Below are positions 1-8,279 of a stretch of 64,000 nucleotides of DNA, in pieces. The notes under the pieces were generated by a model that had not been told where the DNA came from, did not search any database, and saw nothing but the letters and a program-made list of their open reading frames with translations. The position numbers and the translations under genes were made by a program. The DNA is from Symmachiella macrocystis. Its GTDB lineage: Bacteria; Planctomycetota; Planctomycetia; Planctomycetales; Planctomycetaceae. The stretch is from positions 2,701,490 to 2,765,489 of the forward strand of contig NZ_SJPP01000001.1 of assembly GCF_007860075.1 (NCBI RefSeq), written 5' to 3'. The first letter of the stretch is position 1, and every line of letters starts with the position of its first letter.

Positions 1-851
1 CCCACTGCAATATCCGCAGGAACCTCTGGGATGCCATCACCTTTTCCTAACCACATCGAGAGGTCGGTAGGCGGGATCCCCATTAATGTGCATAGGCGGT
101 TGCTCGCTTGGCGAAGTCCTGTCTCTAGAGCGGGTATCGTTGCCGCTGTCCCGTTCAGATTCGCTTCGGCAAGATACACTCCGACTTTACTTGTCTTGCC
201 TTCGTCAAAACGCGTCGTAGAGAGTTGTAGCGATGACTCCTGCACCTCAACGTTCTGACGTGCATATTCGATTCGTTGCTCGAAAGTGCGAATATCAACG
301 TATGCCGCCACGACCTCTGCTAATAGAGACACGAGGACCGCATCGTAGTCGTAGATGGAGGCCTCGAGCCGTGCATCGGCAGTCTCCAACGCACGGCGAA
401 ATCTTCCCCAAACATCGATTTCCCATGAGGCATTGAAACCTACATCCCATTCACCAAACGCTCGAATTGGCGGCGGAAGTGCGACGGATTGGCTTTCCTG
501 GATTCGAAGAGCGTCACCAAATGATTGCTGTACCTGCGGGAAGAGATTGCCCGCTGTGATGGCGCGGCTTGCCTGAGCCTGCATGATTCGACTTCCGGCT
601 TGGCGAAGCGTCAGGTTTTGAGCGAGCGCTGTCTGCACCAGATTGTCGAGGGCGGGATCCTGAAAAACGGACCACCAATACGGATCATCAGGTGGCAGAG
701 GAAGGACATGTTCATTGCTGATGTCGATCCATTGCTCGGCGACTGCCGCAGTGGGCGGATGATAATCAGGTCCCACCTGGAATCCGTTTTGTGCCCATTG
801 AGATAGTCCGCACCCGCTGGCGAGCAAACAACTCACCCCAATGAAGAGCAT
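1..851 (-). CDS. Efflux outer-membrane factor lipoprotein, NodT/OprM type (partial, C-terminus beyond window)
   Basis: The minus strand is open from about 875 to the window edge, so only the N-terminal part of the protein is present. From ATG at 851 the product starts MLFIGVSCLLASGC, a lipoprotein signal with the lipid-accepting Cys in the LASGC lipobox. After it come VGPDYHPPTAA, DPYWWSVFQDPALDNL and a long amphipathic helix, all typical of TolC-like outer-membrane factors of the NodT subfamily, and then the EIDVWGRFRR motif of that family. An in-frame TTG at 875 would add a basic stretch (SARSVHR) that suits a signal peptide better, so the start is uncertain. It is divergent from the DUF1656-HlyD-FUSC genes and most likely supplies their outer-membrane channel. 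Confidence 0.85.
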   Translation of the reverse strand, partial: MLFIGVSCLLASGCGLSQWAQNGFQVGPDYHPPTAAVAEQWIDISNEHVLPLPPDDPYWWSVFQDPALDNLVQTALAQNLTLRQAGSRIMQAQASRAITAGNLFPQVQQSFGDALRIQESQSVALPPPIRAFGEWDVGFNASWEIDVWGRFRRALETADARLEASIYDYDAVLVSLLAEVVAAYVDIRTFEQRIEYARQNVEVQESSLQLSTTRFDEGKTSKVGVYLAEANLNGTAATIPALETGLRQASNRLCTLMGIPPTDLSMWLGKGDGIPEVPADIAV

Positions 852-1140
852 CCGATGAACCGATCGTGCCGACAACGTTGGATTTCCCGGGGCTGGGGGT
901 TTTAAGATGGCTGCCCACTGGAGAACGGGCGCTCTGCGGACGTCTTGCTATATCGTAATAATCGGCAAATCCCTCCCAGGTTTTCACTTCAAGCAAGCGT
1001 AAGTTCCAACATTTATCAACCTATTGGAAAAATGTCCTTTGCAAAACCTGCAGATCTCCTGGACTCTCCGTAGGTTGTGGTTATAAGATGACCGCGTGCT
1101 AGGTTTCTTGTCTTATTCAGGTCTATGCGAAAAGCGAGCC
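852..1140. promoter_or_regulatory. Divergent intergenic region of the efflux locus
   Basis: About 290 bases separate the outer-membrane factor from the DUF1656 gene, so both promoters must lie here. I did not find a convincing palindromic operator or a clear sigma-70 box pair. An open frame at 766-996 on the minus strand overlaps the lipoprotein start in another frame and is not a gene. Confidence 0.4.
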
Positions 1141-1353
1141 ATGATTCAGATACCGGCGGAATTGCAATTAGGGGGAGTCTATTTGCCCCCCTTTTTCCTG
1201 GTGTGCCTGTTAGGATTGTTCGCGACCGTGGCGATTACTCAGATACTGAATTGGACCGGGCTGAGCCGATTGTTCTGGCATCCTCCGTTGGCATTCGTTG
1301 CCATGTGGGTGGCAGCGTCATCGCTGATTGGTTTGGTGGTGATTGCTCCTTAG
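1141..1353 (+). CDS. DUF1656 small membrane protein (AaeX-like)
   Basis: A 70-residue protein with two hydrophobic segments (about residues 14-36 and 45-68) and the early motif ELQLGGVYLPP, typical of DUF1656 proteins such as AaeX. In proteobacteria this small inner-membrane protein precedes the membrane fusion protein and FUSC component of aromatic-acid efflux pumps; its own role is not known. The ATG at 1141 is chosen because the family begins just before the conserved motif; an upstream in-frame ATG at 1096 would add residues without family likeness. The next gene starts 9 bases after its stop, so the two are surely co-transcribed. Confidence 0.85.
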   Translation: MIQIPAELQLGGVYLPPFFLVCLLGLFATVAITQILNWTGLSRLFWHPPLAFVAMWVAASSLIGLVVIAP

Positions 1354-1362
1354 AAGTTCGCG

Positions 1363-2652
1363 ATGCCCGACATTATGAAATTCGCCAAAACATTGATCCC
1401 TAAGCTGATCACATGGACGCTAGTGGCAATAGCGGCCTTCGGCGCATATTCGCTTTACGTGCGCTGGACTTTGCAGCCGTGGACAAGAGACGGTCAGGTG
1501 CGTGCCGACATCGTTAAGATCGCGCCTCAGGTAAGCGGCAATCTCGTTAATGTCGCGGTGCATGACAATCAATTTGTGCACAAAGGTGACTTGCTGTTGG
1601 AGATTGATCAAAGTTCGTATCAGTTGGCTGTCAACAAGGCCAAAGTTGCCGTCGACCAAGCCCGAGACGAGGTCGCCTCACTGGAGGCGTCCGTGCGCGT
1701 CTCTGCTGCGAATTACGAAGAGGCTAAGGTAAGCGTCACGACTGCGGGCAGACAAATCTCTTCCGCGGAAGCCAGTTTGCAATCCGCAAAAGCGTCCATC
1801 GATCAAATGAAAGCCGGTGTCACGGCTGCGCAGCAATTAATCAAACAACGTCAAGCCGAGTTGTCTAACGCAAAGTCTGAAGCTGCACGCGCGAAACGGC
1901 TTGTTGCCAAAAAGGCAGGTTCGATAGAAGATGCCGAGAGTTCCGCCGCAACGGCGATTGCCAAGGAAGCACAACTTGCGAGCGCCCAGGCCGGTTTGAT
2001 ACAGGCCCAGGCCTCGCAGACTCAATCGGAGGCAGCGCTCAATGAAGCGAACGTCAACCTTTTGCTTGCAAAAGATGGATTGTCGGAGTCCAAAGCTGCA
2101 GCGACATCTACCAAAGCGTCACTTGACCAAGCCCAAGCCAACCTGGGAATGCCTGGAGACAAAAACGTGCGTGTGCAAACGGCGATGGTCAGCCTTGCTC
2201 AGGCGCAACTCGATTTGAGCTACACCAAGATCGTTGCTCCCTGCAACGGTTACATCAGCAACCTCTCGATTGATGAAGGAACGTACGCCGTTGTCGGCCA
2301 ACCACTGGTGGTCATCGTGGACAGTGACTCGTTTCGCGTACATGCCTACTTTCAGGAGACGAAACTAAGACATATTCAGGATGGTGATCCGGTTGTCGTC
2401 ACCCTTATGAGTCACCCGGACCGTCAACTCGAAGGCGTAGTGGAAAACATCGGCAACGCGGTGAATCCTCCGAACATCGCTGATACCGAGGGACAACCCG
2501 GTGAAGTGCCACAGATTCAGCCCACGTTCGATTGGGTGCGATTGCCTCAACGTGTACCGGTCCGTGTCCGTCTGACAAAAGTGCCTGATGACATTCAACT
2601 CATTTCTGGGACGACCGCATCAGTCGCCGTGCAGTCGTCTGTTAAGGAGTAA
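1363..2652 (+). CDS. HlyD-family membrane fusion protein (AaeA/EmrA-like)
   Basis: A 429-residue periplasmic adaptor that would link the FUSC permease to the outer-membrane factor. A single membrane anchor lies at about residues 12-32, followed by the first lipoyl half (VKIAPQVSGNLVNVAVHDNQ, near 50), a long alanine-rich coiled-coil hairpin (about 85-285), the second lipoyl half (LSYTKIVAPCNGYISNL, near 290) and a beta-barrel domain. The hairpin is longer than in AaeA, closer to EmrA. It is the second gene of the efflux operon, with 3 bases to the FUSC gene. An internal ATG at 1375 is an alternative start. The substrate cannot be read from the sequence. Confidence 0.85.
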   Translation: MPDIMKFAKTLIPKLITWTLVAIAAFGAYSLYVRWTLQPWTRDGQVRADIVKIAPQVSGNLVNVAVHDNQFVHKGDLLLEIDQSSYQLAVNKAKVAVDQARDEVASLEASVRVSAANYEEAKVSVTTAGRQISSAEASLQSAKASIDQMKAGVTAAQQLIKQRQAELSNAKSEAARAKRLVAKKAGSIEDAESSAATAIAKEAQLASAQAGLIQAQASQTQSEAALNEANVNLLLAKDGLSESKAAATSTKASLDQAQANLGMPGDKNVRVQTAMVSLAQAQLDLSYTKIVAPCNGYISNLSIDEGTYAVVGQPLVVIVDSDSFRVHAYFQETKLRHIQDGDPVVVTLMSHPDRQLEGVVENIGNAVNPPNIADTEGQPGEVPQIQPTFDWVRLPQRVPVRVRLTKVPDDIQLISGTTASVAVQSSVKE

Positions 2653-2655
2653 CTT

Positions 2656-4845
2656 GTGTGGCACCGCATCGTTGGATTGAATTCGGCGCGCACATTGCTC
2701 GCCGCGAAATCTACTGCGGCGATCGTAGTCGGCTACGGTTTGGGGCTGGCTTTTGATTGGAAAGCCTCGTCAATTGCCGTCACAATTATCGTATTGCAGA
2801 CGGCGTCGCTAGGAACCACGCTGAACAAGGCCTCCTTACGGATGATGGGAACGTTTTCAGGCGCACTGGCGGGCGTCGTTATTGTCGCCACTTGTGCGCA
2901 CGATCGAGAGCTTTTCATTTTGGCGATGGCTCTGGTCGCTGCCGTTTGCGTTTGGGGAATGCAGTCGAGCTCCCACCAGTATGCATGGATGCTCGCCATG
3001 CTGACGTGCGCTATTGTGGGGTGGCCGACGGCGATGAACCCCGCGAATACATTCCATACGTGCATTGACCGTGTGACAGCCGTAACTGTAGGCGTGATTT
3101 TGAGTAGTTTGGCCCACGGCGTTTTTTGGCCAGTGACAGCCGGCCAACAGTTTGAGCAGAGCATGCAGCACGTTGTTGAGGGCTGTCGTGACCTGGTGTT
3201 GCTCATCCGTCGGGGCTTACTAAACCAGAACATCGATGTACAAGCCATTGATAAACTGGAAATCAAATTGATCTCCTTTTCGTCATCAATCTCCTCTACC
3301 CTCAATGCAGCACGTGCCGATTCCGAGCACATACGTCGACATTATTCCCAATACAAGCAATTAAGCGACGAGTTAGAAGAACTAATTTTAGCGACAACCG
3401 CGATCGGCGGCACAGTCACGCTTTATCGTGAAGAGCTTATGGTCCCAGCGGTTTCTCAATCAGCGCCGCTGCAACAAATGCTCGACGCGTTGGACGACAT
3501 CTCCGCGGCAACCCTTCAGCAACTGTCGATGCCCCGTGACGGCTCTCACCGCGGAATTGATACGAGTCCCGCTGCAGATTGCGTGTTAAAGGGTCAGACA
3601 TCCTTAGAATCCCAAGGATTCACCGCCTTAAATTTGTTACTGGACACAATGCACACCTTCCAGGGCGCAGCCACAAGTGTGCAATCGGCACTGGCCGAAA
3701 CCGAAGTTGCTTGCATCGAAGCACCTGCGGCTTCGACTATTCCGCAATCGGCTCCGGACTTAAAACTCCGTTTCACGAAGTCAGCGTTGGCTGGCCTTCA
3801 GGTAGTCGCGAGCGCATGGTTCTTCGTATTGCTAAATTGGCCGCTCGGTCTTCAATCCGCGATGATTTTGACAATGATCTTTGTCTATCTAAACGCGCAA
3901 TTACCAGTAGCGCTGACTGCAAGCACCATACTCAAAGCTATGTTAATGGCCTTGCCAATTGCGGCTGTCTTTCATTTTGTGGTGATGCCGACTCTCGATA
4001 GTTTTATCGAGCTTTCCCCTTGGCTCGCATTGCTTTTCTTTCCATTGATGTACGGCGTATCCAGTCGAAACCCTCTGACGGGCATGTCGGCAATGCTCAC
4101 TGTCAATTTGACAAATTCGCTCATCTCCGTTTCAACGACTCCGCCGCAATACGATTTTTCTTCCTTTGCAAACGCATATCTGGGAATGAGTGGCGGTATC
4201 TCCGTAGTGCTCTTACTGGCCTATGTCTTTGAGACTCGGAATCCACGCCGTGGATTGCATGGAGCCCTGACGGCATTGCTCAAACAGTCTACTGACTACC
4301 TCAAGGCGTTGGAAAACGGTGTGCCGCGAACCTCCGCAGGGGCCTCTGCGGCTAAAAGGCAACGCAAGCAATTCATGCAGTGTTTGGCGAAGATGAAGAA
4401 GCTTTCCATGGCAGTGAATTATCGGCAAGACCCCCACGCCCATCGCGATCAAATCCATGCTGTGCTAAAAGCCTGCGATGCGATGGTTGCAAAACTGATC
4501 TGGTCCTCGGTGATCAGCATCCCACCCGGCAAGGGATCCACAATCGCCAAACAGTCTGTGAATCGCGTGCATGATTGGTGCACTGCGACGCTTTCCGCGA
4601 CCGCAAAGTCGCTCTGCTCGCTCCAACCGGTGGACATTCAGCAGCCAGGTGAAACATTGTTTCGTCCTCCGGATATGGCCACGGATACGAGGCGATCGGA
4701 CAACGTCAACGAATCGCCAGTCGACATCGGTAATGTGTCGGGGGCCGAACTCACCTATTACCGCTCGCTTGCTGACGCAATAATGGTATGTCAGCTCAAG
4801 TTGAACAAGGTCGACTGGAAGCGGTGGACTCAAAGTTACTTCTAA
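2656..4845 (+). CDS. FUSC-family inner-membrane efflux protein (AaeB-like)
   Basis: A 729-residue protein starting at GTG. It has the two-block design of the fusaric acid resistance/AaeB family: an N-terminal membrane block (about residues 10-165), a soluble middle region (about 170-370), a second membrane block (about 375-540, including LQVVASAWFFVLLNWPLGLQ) and a soluble C-terminus. Such proteins export aromatic acids with an HlyD partner, which here is the gene just upstream. Together with the DUF1656 protein and the divergent NodT-type lipoprotein this makes a complete tripartite pump. The exported compound is unknown; aromatic carboxylates are an inference from the family. Confidence 0.85.
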   Translation: MWHRIVGLNSARTLLAAKSTAAIVVGYGLGLAFDWKASSIAVTIIVLQTASLGTTLNKASLRMMGTFSGALAGVVIVATCAHDRELFILAMALVAAVCVWGMQSSSHQYAWMLAMLTCAIVGWPTAMNPANTFHTCIDRVTAVTVGVILSSLAHGVFWPVTAGQQFEQSMQHVVEGCRDLVLLIRRGLLNQNIDVQAIDKLEIKLISFSSSISSTLNAARADSEHIRRHYSQYKQLSDELEELILATTAIGGTVTLYREELMVPAVSQSAPLQQMLDALDDISAATLQQLSMPRDGSHRGIDTSPAADCVLKGQTSLESQGFTALNLLLDTMHTFQGAATSVQSALAETEVACIEAPAASTIPQSAPDLKLRFTKSALAGLQVVASAWFFVLLNWPLGLQSAMILTMIFVYLNAQLPVALTASTILKAMLMALPIAAVFHFVVMPTLDSFIELSPWLALLFFPLMYGVSSRNPLTGMSAMLTVNLTNSLISVSTTPPQYDFSSFANAYLGMSGGISVVLLLAYVFETRNPRRGLHGALTALLKQSTDYLKALENGVPRTSAGASAAKRQRKQFMQCLAKMKKLSMAVNYRQDPHAHRDQIHAVLKACDAMVAKLIWSSVISIPPGKGSTIAKQSVNRVHDWCTATLSATAKSLCSLQPVDIQQPGETLFRPPDMATDTRRSDNVNESPVDIGNVSGAELTYYRSLADAIMVCQLKLNKVDWKRWTQSYF

Positions 4846-4884
4846 CAATGTCAGCCGGAACATCGAGGACCACAAAGGTGTTGC

Positions 4885-6096
4885 ATGTCCGAATACCAAG
4901 TTCTAACCATCATTGCCGCATTCGTATTCATTTACAGCCTGGTCGCTTCGCGGCTAGAGAAAACTCCAGTGAATGGGGCGCTTGTCTACGTGGGCATAGG
5001 GATGCTATTTGGCCCCCAATCACTTGGTTTAGTTGACTTGAACGTTGACGGTGAAGCAATTAGCCGCCTAGCTGAAATCGCACTCGCGATCTGTCTGTTT
5101 ACAGACTCGTCCAATGCGGATTTTGGCGTACTACGACGCATCGAAGCGATCCCCTCACGGTTATTGTTGATTGGCTTGCCACTTACCATTCTACTCGGGC
5201 TCGGTCTTGCTTGGTTGATTTTTAGAGACCTCAGTTTTTATGAAATCGCTCTCATCGCCACGATGCTGGCACCAACGGACGCAGCTTTGGGAAAGGCGGT
5301 TGTTACAAATCCCGCTGTCCCCGCTCAAGTGCGGGAGAGTTTGAATGTCGAGAGCGGTTTGAATGATGGCATCTGTGTGCCGGTGATCTTATTTTTCATT
5401 GCGCTGGCAGCCGGTTCGGTCGAAGCATCAGAATCAACCAAGCTGATGTTCAAGTTGCCGCTCGAAGTCATCGGGATTGGATTTGTGGTCGGCCTGGTGC
5501 TTGCGGTAGTGGGTGGATTCGCTTTAAGGACTAGCGCGAGTCGCGGTTGGGTTGCCGGTACCTGGCTGCAGATGCCGATCATCGCGCTGGCCCTTTCCTG
5601 TTTTGGTTTGGCACAGTGGCTAGGGGGGAGCGGCTTCATTGCATCGTTCGTTGGCGGTTTGACGTTCGGCGCCTTAACAAAGACTCACAAAGAGCAATTC
5701 CTCAACGAGGCAGAAGGCATGGCTGACGCCGTAGCGATGCTGACCTGGTTTGCCTTTGGGACGGTCGTGCTGAGCTTGCTTCTAAAAGGCCTCGACTGGC
5801 AAGTTTTGGTGTATGCGATTCTCAGTCTGACTGTTATTCGCATGTTGCCCGTCATTGTATGTCTCATTGGGAAAGGCCTCCGGAAAGACACACTGCTGTT
5901 CATGGGCTGGTTTGGACCGCGCGGCCTAGCCAGTATCGTGTTCGTGGTGATGGTTATTGGCCAACAATTGCCCGGAAATGACAGAATCGTTGCGGCTGTG
6001 ACCTGGACGATCATGCTTAGCGTCCTATTGCACGGCTTGTCAGCGAATCCGTTGGCGAAGGCGTACGGCGCGCGGGTAGGCAACGCCGATATTTAG
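4885..6096 (+). CDS. Cation:proton antiporter, NhaP/CPA1 type
   Basis: A 403-residue polytopic membrane protein, about 12 hydrophobic segments, with hallmarks of CPA1 sodium/hydrogen exchangers: ATMLAPTDAALGKAVV at about residues 130-145 and ESGLNDGICVPVILFF at about 155-172, which carry the ion-binding Asp and Asn-Asp positions, and FMGWFGPRGLASIVF near 340. It would exchange sodium or potassium for protons across the inner membrane. No cytoplasmic TrkA-type regulatory domain is present. It lies 39 bases after the FUSC gene on the same strand and may be in the same transcript. It ends with a normal TAG. Confidence 0.88.
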   Translation: MSEYQVLTIIAAFVFIYSLVASRLEKTPVNGALVYVGIGMLFGPQSLGLVDLNVDGEAISRLAEIALAICLFTDSSNADFGVLRRIEAIPSRLLLIGLPLTILLGLGLAWLIFRDLSFYEIALIATMLAPTDAALGKAVVTNPAVPAQVRESLNVESGLNDGICVPVILFFIALAAGSVEASESTKLMFKLPLEVIGIGFVVGLVLAVVGGFALRTSASRGWVAGTWLQMPIIALALSCFGLAQWLGGSGFIASFVGGLTFGALTKTHKEQFLNEAEGMADAVAMLTWFAFGTVVLSLLLKGLDWQVLVYAILSLTVIRMLPVIVCLIGKGLRKDTLLFMGWFGPRGLASIVFVVMVIGQQLPGNDRIVAAVTWTIMLSVLLHGLSANPLAKAYGARVGNADI

Positions 6097-6139
6097 ACGA
6101 TGCACCATTCGCGGCCTGTGGCGAAACTTTGAATCGCGA

Positions 6140-6232
6140 CGCTATTGGTCCACGTTCGTCGCGGTTCACACCGCACCCCACATCCCCCGCTGCCGCGCCC
6201 AAGCCATCACCGCTGCAATCGGCCGCAGCAAC
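6140..6232. repeat. Dispersed intergenic repeat, copy A
   Basis: The core from about 6181 (CATCCCCCGCTGCCG) to CTGCAATCGGCCG at about 6225 is shared with copies near 16861 and 19940. Similarity to the second copy extends further left, over a block near GTTCGTCGCGGTTCAC. All three copies have the same orientation. Read on the minus strand the core gives RPIAAV followed by a Trp and RQRGM, so it may be the worn tail of an old gene family. Confidence 0.55.
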
Positions 6233-6461
6233 GTCTCATGAATCGGATCACGCCCCGCAAACGTCCGCGGTAGAAATAAATCTCCTCCTGAAAGTTCGGC
6301 GCCAAATGTCGATTAAAATCTGCTGGCAACCATCGCCATGATGCCCGCCTTCATCGCGACCGGCAAAAGGGGCCATATGTTGATCAACTGAGCCAAATCA
6401 TTATCGACTGCGACGGATTCTGCGCCACACTTGCAGCTAACCTGTTAATTTACCAGTGAAA

Positions 6462-6492
6462 ACTCCATTAGTTCGAATCCTGTCTCTGCCAC
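6462..6492 (+). other. Possible tRNA 3'-end remnant
   Basis: The segment contains TAGTTCGAATCCTGTCTCTG followed by CCAC. TTCGAAT matches a T-loop, and CTCTGCC plus A would be an acceptor 3' strand and discriminator base. The T-stem has mismatches and no D-arm, anticodon arm or matching 5' acceptor lies upstream, so it is not a working tRNA. Such 3' fragments are often left where an integrating element used a tRNA gene as its attachment site. Confidence 0.35.
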
Positions 6493-6493
6493 T

Positions 6494-6532
6494 AAAACCT
6501 CGGAGTAGCGAAATGCGCGACCCCGGGGTTTT
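6494..6532 (+). terminator. Terminator-like hairpin after the tRNA remnant
   Basis: AAAACCTCGG pairs with CCGGGGTTTT with one mismatch around a 19-base loop, and ends in four T residues. Its place just after the tRNA-like fragment suggests it was that gene's terminator. The T run is short, so strength is doubtful. Confidence 0.4.
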
Positions 6533-6872
6533 CGCTTGCGGAGAGACAATGGCGATTTTGTCGCAAGAACGCAAGTCTTCGCAACGTGTTGCGTCACCCG
6601 TGGCCGCTCGTCGTAGGCGTGCGTCTTTTGCAAAGAGAGTTTCGCGAATCGCAACGACAACCGTTCTGGCGCCCGCAAACTCCAAAACTCTTGGTTCAAC
6701 AAGAGGGTCTCTTTAGTTGGATTAACGGGTGTTGCTTCCGCTCAATCGGTCCGAAATGTGATGGTTGGGTCCGGAGTAGCGGAACGCACAGGTAAGGCGT
6801 AGCCGCCTTCGCGAGCAATATCATCTACCACCGCCGCGACGGAGTAGTGGGTTGTCACACCTAAGAATTAGG

Positions 6873-6944
6873 GTGCCACTGGCTCTGCCAGTGTTTTGGA
6901 AGTAGTTCCGACATTTGGTCTTGCACTGGCAAAGCCAGTGGCAC
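6873..6944. repeat. Pair of palindromic hairpin repeats
   Basis: Two 17-base hairpins, CACTGGCTCTGCCAGTG at 6877-6893 and CACTGGCAAAGCCAGTG at 6924-6940, each have perfect 7-bp arms and a 3-base loop. They lie in inverted orientation and share flanks (GTGCCACTGG against CCAGTGGCAC), so the two units could also pair with each other. This resembles REP-type elements that recur in planctomycete intergenic DNA. Confidence 0.7.
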
Positions 6945-7059
6945 ACATCCCTCAAATTAAGCCGTGACATAACACTAGTGGCACTTTGAATTCGCAGATG
7001 GCAGAATGCACGCTCGTGACCACCGATGCGGGCACTGGTCCGGCCGGTGGCTAGTTGTG

Positions 7060-7176
7060 TCGAATTCCTGGAGTTTCACGAGACGCCTTTCATGCAACGG
7101 TCGGTTTCACTGATGCGAGTTGGAATCCGACGGCAGCTTCTGAAGTCAATGCGACTTTTGCATCCAACGAATTGAG
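7060..7176 (+). pseudogene. Short coding remnant, unknown family
   Basis: One frame just before a TAG reads HATVGFTDASWNPTAASEVN and continues to NELS, with normal amino-acid composition and no initiator. A second frame just upstream reads LVTTDAGTGPAGG and then stops. Together they look like the frameshifted tail of a lost gene. The family is not recognised. Confidence 0.3.
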
Positions 7177-7389
7177 TTAGGTGGTATCGGTAAGTCGGAC
7201 CGGAGTGAATTCTGTCAAAGTTAGAGCCAACCACTTCAAAAACGTCCAGTTACGATCCAGCCATCTTGCCAATGTGCGGTTCATGATCGCGAGCCTTTCA
7301 CCTTCCCTGCTTGACATATGGCATGTCGATGGCTTTTGATGTTGAAGCGGTCGCCTGTGCATCGTACGACTCAACACAAGGAAGCAGAG

Positions 7390-8031
7390 ATGACTCATAT
7401 CGACGGACTCACTCTGGAGGTTTCAGACGGCCGTGACGTGCCCGCGACGCTAGATGGTGTAAATGCAGTCTTGCGCGATATTGGCGCTGGAGTGTGGCCT
7501 CTCGACTTGAGTGAGGTGGAAAAGGACATTCGGACGCTGTTGTCAAAGAGGAACCTTGACGAGGCCGAAGCGGCCCATGTCAAAAAACACTTCTTACTAT
7601 CGATGGATCGACTCTTAGAGATCACTGCGGCGGCTGGGCGTGAGCCGCAAGTGCCCGGCGGTGGAAGCAGCGAGACAAAGGTTACTAATCATGGATACAG
7701 CTATCCCCAGCTATACGTTGTCGGCGAGGGAATCGACTACAGTCGATTCGATCGTTTTCACATAAACATCGGGGCTGACGGCGCGGGAGTTGATGAAGTA
7801 TTTCAAATGTTGGCCGGAGGCCCATTCGTTATTCATCAACGTCTTGATGATGGCGAATCGTTAATCGTAACGCTCAACTGTCCGACGCCCGGTCATGGCT
7901 GGCTGGGAACGTACAGCGGAATTCGCCCGCATATCGGCAGTGTGGGGTCGGCCGCGGTAGGAAGCAAGTTTTTGGTTCAGGCATTTGGCGCTCCCCAATG
8001 GAATCTTACCTATGTGGATTTAGGCGATTAG
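7390..8031 (+). CDS. Hypothetical protein
   Basis: A 213-residue soluble protein with no signal peptide or membrane segment. The ATG at 7390 is preferred because GCAGAG precedes it and the upstream frame (from 7318) looks non-coding. The first 85 residues are helical and charged; then a glycine/serine linker (VPGGGSS) leads to a beta-rich half with IDYSRFDRFHINIGADGAG and LNCPTPGHGWLGTYSGIRPH. I do not recognise the family. It stands alone between a gene-free stretch and the DUF3179 gene and ends with TAG. Confidence 0.6.
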   Translation: MTHIDGLTLEVSDGRDVPATLDGVNAVLRDIGAGVWPLDLSEVEKDIRTLLSKRNLDEAEAAHVKKHFLLSMDRLLEITAAAGREPQVPGGGSSETKVTNHGYSYPQLYVVGEGIDYSRFDRFHINIGADGAGVDEVFQMLAGGPFVIHQRLDDGESLIVTLNCPTPGHGWLGTYSGIRPHIGSVGSAAVGSKFLVQAFGAPQWNLTYVDLGD

Positions 8032-8279
8032 TATAGCGATCGCGTCTGACCGTCAAACCTTGGCATCATCCTCTAGAGTTTCTTCTGAATAATCAACCTT
8101 TCGGATTCCATCTACCGCCTTCAGTTTGTGATGAGTCGAGCCAGCTGAGGTTGGACAAACCTCCACAGCCAAACGGAGTCTACAACTCGCGTCGGTGTCC
8201 ACGATCGCGTGATCTGAGCGGCTAGTCAGTTTCAATAAGTCGTTGCCCGTGATAGGTGCTGAGAAACCACCCTTTGTTA

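Larger units (their letters stand above)
6097..7389. other. Gene-free stretch with decayed repeats and hairpins
   Basis: About 1.3 kb without a convincing gene. It holds a copy of a dispersed repeat, a possible tRNA 3' remnant followed by a hairpin, a pair of palindromes and a short coding remnant, all listed separately. A block resembling CGGAGTAGCGAAATGCGC at about 6501 recurs with changes at about 6772. The small open frames here, including two overlapping minus-strand frames near 6440-6700, show no protein-like composition. The mixture looks like a graveyard of old insertions. Confidence 0.5.

Noticed and set aside
2733-3332. A 199-codon open frame on the minus strand
   Set aside because: It lies fully inside the FUSC gene and has no family likeness; a shadow of that gene's codon bias.
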